Shown here one piece after another: positions 47,521 to 50,827 of a DNA stretch of 50,827 bases. The DNA is taken from positions 1 to 50,827 of the forward strand of contig NZ_ASRV01000090.1 of NCBI RefSeq assembly GCF_000401215.1, in the 5' to 3' direction. A program made the position numbers and the translations under genes. The notes beneath the pieces were generated by a model. It was not told the DNA's origin, made no database searches, and saw nothing but the letters and a program-made list of their open reading frames with translations. The DNA is from Clostridium sartagoforme AAU1 (GTDB taxonomy: Bacteria; Bacillota; Clostridia; Clostridiales; Clostridiaceae). How positions within the stretch are numbered: the first letter of the stretch is position 1; every line of letters starts with the position of its first letter.

Positions 47521-47610
47521 ATTTTTGTAAATAATACTAATGTAGATACAAAACCTGTTTAATACAGGTCCCATCCCCCATTTATTTATAAAGCGCTTCG
47601 GCGCTTTTTT
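47521..47610 (+). ncRNA. Candidate C-rich small regulatory RNA
   Basis: Between two divergent genes, and far from any stop codon, is a complete rho-independent terminator AAGCGC-TTCG-GCGCTT plus T-run (47591-47610). Upstream is a hairpin ACCTGT/ACAGGT (47553-47558 with 47564-47569) and then an unpaired C-rich stretch TCCCATCCCCCA (47569-47580). Hairpin, C-rich single strand, terminator is the layout of Firmicutes sRNAs such as RsaE/RoxS that pair with Shine-Dalgarno sequences. The promoter and 5' end are uncertain. Confidence 0.55.
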
Positions 47611-47680
47611 GTTTTTTAAACTTATTTTTGAATTTTAAAAATTTTATATCATTTATAATATGTAAACAATTAATTAATGA

Positions 47681-47799
47681 TATAATTTATATAAGGCTCT
47701 TCTACACAATTAAAATTGAATTTTTTAACCAAGCCTTATTAGTTTTGGTTATTCGAATTATTAAATATATAATAACTTTAGGAGGTTAGATAATTTAAA
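47681..47799 (+). promoter_or_regulatory. Promoter and structured leader of the PBP gene
   Basis: A TATAAT box at 47681-47686 precedes a leader of about 110 bases. TAAGGCT (47692-47698) can pair with AGCCTTA (47732-47738). The latter overlaps AACCAA (47727-47732), which can instead pair with TTGGTT (47745-47750), giving two mutually exclusive hairpins. AGGAGG precedes the start codon. Regulatory meaning is speculative. Confidence 0.4.
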
Positions 47800-49812
47800 A
47801 TGAAAAATAAAAAATTAATTTTAATATCTTTATTATTATCATTTATGCTATTAATTAGTGGTTGTTCTAAATTAAATAAGGCTGAAAAAGCTTTTGAAAC
47901 ATTTTCCCAAAAGTGGACACAAAATGATTATACTGGCATGTATCAAATGTTAACTAATGATTCAAAGGCAATTATTTCAGAAGAAGATTTTACAACAAGA
48001 TATACTAATATCTTTTCTGCTATAGAAGCTAATAATCTATTAATAGAAATTAATGGCGATAAAGTAAAAGAAGATGATACTATTACGATTCCTTTTAAGC
48101 TAAGTATGAATACAATTGCTGGTGATGTTAATATTTCAGATTATAAATTAAATATTATAAAAGAAGATAAAGAATTTAAGATTAAATGGGATGAAAGCTT
48201 AATCTTCCCTCAAATGACTAAAGACGATAAAGTAAGAGTTAATGTAATTCCATCAAAGAGAGGTAGTATATTAGATAAAGATGCTAATTTATTAGCTAAT
48301 GATGGTATTTTAAACACTGTAGGAATTTATCCAGCAAAATTTAATTTATCAAATATTGATGCTAAAATAGCTGAAATAGCCACTACTTTAGATATTAGTG
48401 AAGAAAACATAAAAACCAAACTTGATGCAAATACAAATCCTGAACACTTTATTCCATTAGTAGATATATTACCAACAGATTCGAAGTTAAATTCGCTTAG
48501 AGGTAGAGCTGAGGACGGAATTCTTATAAAAGAAAAAGCCGGAAGAATATATACTGGTGGTGAAGCCTTTGGACGATTAATTGGCTATATTGGAAGTATA
48601 ACTGCTGAAGAATTAGAAAATAACAAAGACAATGGATATAATGATACAAGCCTTATAGGTAAAGCTGGATTAGAGCAAGTATACGAAGACACTCTAAGGG
48701 GAAAAGATTCTGCTGAAATTTATATAGAACGAGGCGAAGAAAAAATAACTATTGCTAAAAAAGATGGAGAAGATGGAAATGATATTAAACTCTCTATAGA
48801 TTCAGCACTTCAAAGTAAAATATACAGTGAAATGAATGGAGAAAAAGGAGCTGCTACAGCTGTTAACCCTAAAACTGGAGAAGTATTAGCTATGGTAAGT
48901 GCCCCTTCCTTTGATTCAAATGTATTTACAACCTATGTAACTAAAACTCAAAAGTCAAAATGGGAAGAAACAAATAATGCTGATGAAATAAATAGGTTTA
49001 ATAAAACATATTCTCCTGGATCAACTATGAAACTTTTAACGTCTTCAATTGGGTTAGAAAATAAAATTATTGATTCGAACGCTACAAGAGATATTAAAGG
49101 ACTATCTTGGCAGAAAGATAGCTCTTGGGGAGATTTTAAAATCACTCGAGTAACTGACCCTGTCAGTCCTGTAAATCTAAAGGATGCTGTTAATCATTCA
49201 GATAATATTTATTTTGGTCAAGTCGCTCTAGAATTGGGGAATAATAAATTTATTCAAGGAATTAAAAAATTTGGTATTGGAGAAGAACTAAAATTTGAAT
49301 ATCCTATGGAAGAGTCACAAATTTCTAATGATGGTGATTTAGGTAGAGAAATACTATTAGCAGATACAGGATATGGACAAGGAGAAATAATGGTAACTCC
49401 TTTAAATGTGGCTTTATCTTATAGTGCCCTAGCCAATAATGGAGATATAATGCAGCCTAGATTAGTAATAAGTGAAAACTCTGAATCAAATATTTGGAAG
49501 CAAAGCGCTATATTAAAAGATGATTTACCAGCATTAATAAATTCCTTCACCGCATTAATTAATGATTCTGGTGCTACCATCTCTGATGGTGTTGTTCCAG
49601 GACATAGGGTAGCTGGTAAAACAGGTACTGCTGAAATAAAAAAATCTCAAGATGATGTTAATGGAACTGAAAATGGATGGTTTGTATCTGTTGATCCAGA
49701 TACAGCTAAGATTTCATTAGCCATGATTATAGAAGATGTTAAAGATAGGGGACATAGTCATGTAACTGTTCCTAAAGTTAGAAATGTTATGGAATACTAT
49801 CTTAATAAGTAA
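47800..49812 (+). CDS. Lipoprotein class B penicillin-binding protein with MecA-type N-terminal domain
   Basis: A 670-residue transpeptidase. Signal with lipobox LISGC (Cys22), an NTF2-like MecA-N domain (about 28-145), a PBP dimerisation region (about 150-320, with IPSKRGSILDKDANLLAN), and the transpeptidase (about 330-665) with SxxK (STMK in PGSTMKLL), SxN (SDN in NHSDNIYF) and KTG (GKTGTAEI). It cross-links peptidoglycan on the outside of the cell. The domain layout is that of B. subtilis PBP3 (PbpC) and S. aureus PBP2a. This does not by itself imply acquired beta-lactam resistance; such PBPs are native to clostridia. Confidence 0.93.
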   Translation: MKNKKLILISLLLSFMLLISGCSKLNKAEKAFETFSQKWTQNDYTGMYQMLTNDSKAIISEEDFTTRYTNIFSAIEANNLLIEINGDKVKEDDTITIPFKLSMNTIAGDVNISDYKLNIIKEDKEFKIKWDESLIFPQMTKDDKVRVNVIPSKRGSILDKDANLLANDGILNTVGIYPAKFNLSNIDAKIAEIATTLDISEENIKTKLDANTNPEHFIPLVDILPTDSKLNSLRGRAEDGILIKEKAGRIYTGGEAFGRLIGYIGSITAEELENNKDNGYNDTSLIGKAGLEQVYEDTLRGKDSAEIYIERGEEKITIAKKDGEDGNDIKLSIDSALQSKIYSEMNGEKGAATAVNPKTGEVLAMVSAPSFDSNVFTTYVTKTQKSKWEETNNADEINRFNKTYSPGSTMKLLTSSIGLENKIIDSNATRDIKGLSWQKDSSWGDFKITRVTDPVSPVNLKDAVNHSDNIYFGQVALELGNNKFIQGIKKFGIGEELKFEYPMEESQISNDGDLGREILLADTGYGQGEIMVTPLNVALSYSALANNGDIMQPRLVISENSESNIWKQSAILKDDLPALINSFTALINDSGATISDGVVPGHRVAGKTGTAEIKKSQDDVNGTENGWFVSVDPDTAKISLAMIIEDVKDRGHSHVTVPKVRNVMEYYLNK

Positions 49813-49827
49813 TTAAAGAATTATTGG

Positions 49828-49865
49828 GGAATCTCAAATATTTGTTTGAGATTCCTTATTTTATA
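49828..49865 (+). terminator. Terminator after the PBP gene
   Basis: GGAATCTCAAA/TTTGAGATTCC (49828-49838 with 49845-49855) followed by TTATTTTAT. Confidence 0.9.
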
Positions 49866-49869
49866 TCTT

Positions 49870-49998
49870 TTAATCATACTCATTAATTATGCTACTTAAT
49901 TGAGTCCTATTTTTAGCCCCTATCTTACTCATTATTATAGGCACTATATTTCTAATAGTTCCTTCACTTAAAAATAAGACATAGCTTAAGCTAAGTCT
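49870..49998 (-). pseudogene. Relic of a LuxR/NarL-type regulator (C-terminal helix-turn-helix)
   Basis: The minus strand encodes, up to a TAA at 49872-49870, LFLSEGTIRNIVPIIMSKIG then AKNRTQLSSIINEYD. This is the recognition helix and tail of a LuxR/GerE-type HTH (consensus LSEGTVRNHVSNILKKLGAKNRTQ). The first helix is degenerate (IRLSLSYV), and nothing upstream in frame resembles a receiver domain or a start. The rest of the gene has been lost. The sequence overlaps the hairpin that ends xpt. Confidence 0.75.
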
Positions 49999-50001
49999 TA
50001 T
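49970..50001 (-). terminator. Terminator after xpt
   Basis: ATAAGAC/GTCTTAT arms with an inner TAGC/GCTA pairing (one mismatch), followed on the minus strand by TTTTTAAG, 35 bases past the xpt stop. Confidence 0.7.
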
Positions 50002-50035
50002 AAATAATCATCTATTCTTAATTATCAATTTTCTA

Positions 50036-50608
50036 TTACTTAAATACTACTTTATTATCTTCAAACCTATCAATTATAGCTAAAGATTCAACTCTAGCTC
50101 CCATGCCTTCTAAAACACTTCTTCCTTCTTGGAAACCTTTTTCAATAACTATTCCAATTCCAACTAAATTTGCACCTGATTGCTTAACTATATCAATCAT
50201 TCCCTTAGCTGCACAACCCATTGCTAAAAAGTCATCTATTATTAGTACATTCTCACCTTCACTTAAAAATTGTTTACCTACTCTAACTTTGTAAGTTCTT
50301 TTTTTAGTAAATGAATGAACCTCCGATTCATATACTTCTTTATCTAAGTTTAAACTTTCAGTTTTCTTTGCAAAAACTACCGGTGCAAAGTCAAAATATT
50401 GAGATGCTATAGCAGCTATTCCAATTCCAGAAGCTTCAATTGTAAGAATTTTATCTATCTTTTGCCCATTAAATCTTTCTCTAAATTCTTGTCCAACTTC
50501 ATTTAAAAACTTTATATCCATTTGATGATTTAGAAAACAGTCAACTTTAAGTATATTCCCTTCTCTAACTCTTCCTTCATTTATTATCTTTTCTTTTAAC
50601 TTTTCCAT
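50036..50608 (-). CDS. xpt: Xanthine phosphoribosyltransferase
   Basis: Salvages xanthine with PRPP to XMP. The 190 residues match Bacillus Xpt: [31 protein letters not shown] at the start, [19 protein letters not shown], and the PRPP loop [17 protein letters not shown] guanine riboswitch lies about 110 bases upstream, the control seen for xpt in B. subtilis. ATG has a ribosome binding site (AAGGGGAT). The pbuX partner is not present downstream. Confidence 0.97.
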   Translation of the reverse strand: MEKLKEKIINEGRVREGNILKVDCFLNHQMDIKFLNEVGQEFRERFNGQKIDKILTIEASGIGIAAIASQYFDFAPVVFAKKTESLNLDKEVYESEVHSFTKKRTYKVRVGKQFLSEGENVLIIDDFLAMGCAAKGMIDIVKQSGANLVGIGIVIEKGFQEGRSVLEGMGARVESLAIIDRFEDNKVVFK

Positions 50609-50716
50609 ATAATTATCCCCTTTATTACTTTGATTATTTTATAGTATTCCTTAAAAAGATTATCCCTCAAATCTACGCAATAAAGCCAAAGTTAAATACA
50701 TGGCAATAATTAAATC

Positions 50717-50783
50717 TTCGTAGTTAGGACATTTACGGTTTCCTAGTAGAGACACTTGAACCATATCTTCAAGCATATACGAA
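50717..50783 (-). promoter_or_regulatory. Guanine riboswitch (purine class) of xpt
   Basis: On the minus strand the 67-base aptamer has P1 TTCGTA/TACGAA (50783-50778 with 50722-50717), the J1/2 ATATGG, J2/3 TCTCTAC, and the loop CCGTAAAT of the purine aptamer. The specificity base in J3/1 (AACTACG) is C, equivalent to C74 of the B. subtilis xpt aptamer, so the ligand is guanine/hypoxanthine. The expression platform before xpt is not clear; a weak AGATT/AATCT stem plus T-run (50653-50674) may be the terminator. Confidence 0.95.
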
Positions 50784-50827
50784 TACTATATGTTTATTTT
50801 TTTATCTATTATAACACTATTGTAAAA

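Noticed and set aside
47800..49812. Acquired methicillin-type resistance gene (mecA).
   Set aside because: Domain layout is shared with native Firmicutes PBP3/PbpC, base composition matches the neighbours and no mobile-element genes are adjacent.

Overview
The window is chromosomal DNA of a spore-forming, low-GC Clostridium, most likely Clostridium sensu stricto (cluster I). The AT-rich composition, strong AGGAGG-type ribosome binding sites, sporulation genes (spoVB, spoVT, yabP, yabQ, spoVG) and the order prs-glmU-spoVG-purR-murC all fit. Species cannot be fixed from the sequence.

Region 1 (1-20930) is core genome, almost all on the minus strand. It holds tRNA-Leu(UAA), an S1-domain protein, divIC, yabQ, yabP, rqcP, a HU gene, yabN/mazG, spoVB, spoVT, a PrsA-type foldase, mfd, pth, an HtrA-like protein without its catalytic His and Ser, a two-component system, prs, glmU, spoVG (with a clear sigma-H promoter) and purR, then murC on the plus strand. 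Region 2 (20931-26760) holds punA, a structured repeat island, an M24 peptidase, a metallophosphoesterase, a cytochrome-b5-fold protein lacking heme histidines, and asnS behind a T-box. Region 3 (26800-31142) is an arsenic operon arsR-arsD-arsA-arsC-acr3, with an operator inside its promoter. Region 4 (31184-38843) is a [NiFe]-hydrogenase operon: small subunit, large subunit, protease, hypF, hypC, hypD, hypE. hypA and hypB are absent, and the proximal-cluster motif is unusual.

Region 5 (38894-45652) is accessory. A very large LPXTG surface adhesin with Cna-B repeats is preceded by a class II cyclic-di-GMP riboswitch whose aptamer overlaps a terminator, so it should be an ON switch. An orphan SIR2-domain gene (candidate anti-phage NADase) and an HD-domain gene lie upstream. 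Region 6 (45911-50827) holds pepA, a candidate C-rich small RNA, a MecA-like penicillin-binding protein, a relic of a LuxR-type regulator, and xpt behind a guanine riboswitch.

A window-wide pattern matters for the annotation. Four genes (mazG, mfd, the histidine kinase and the adhesin, which is hit twice) are each broken by what reads as loss of one base, at or next to a short homopolymer. Restoring one base restores a continuous family-typical protein every time. Consensus deletion errors are the simplest explanation, so these genes are listed once over their full span as frameshifted.
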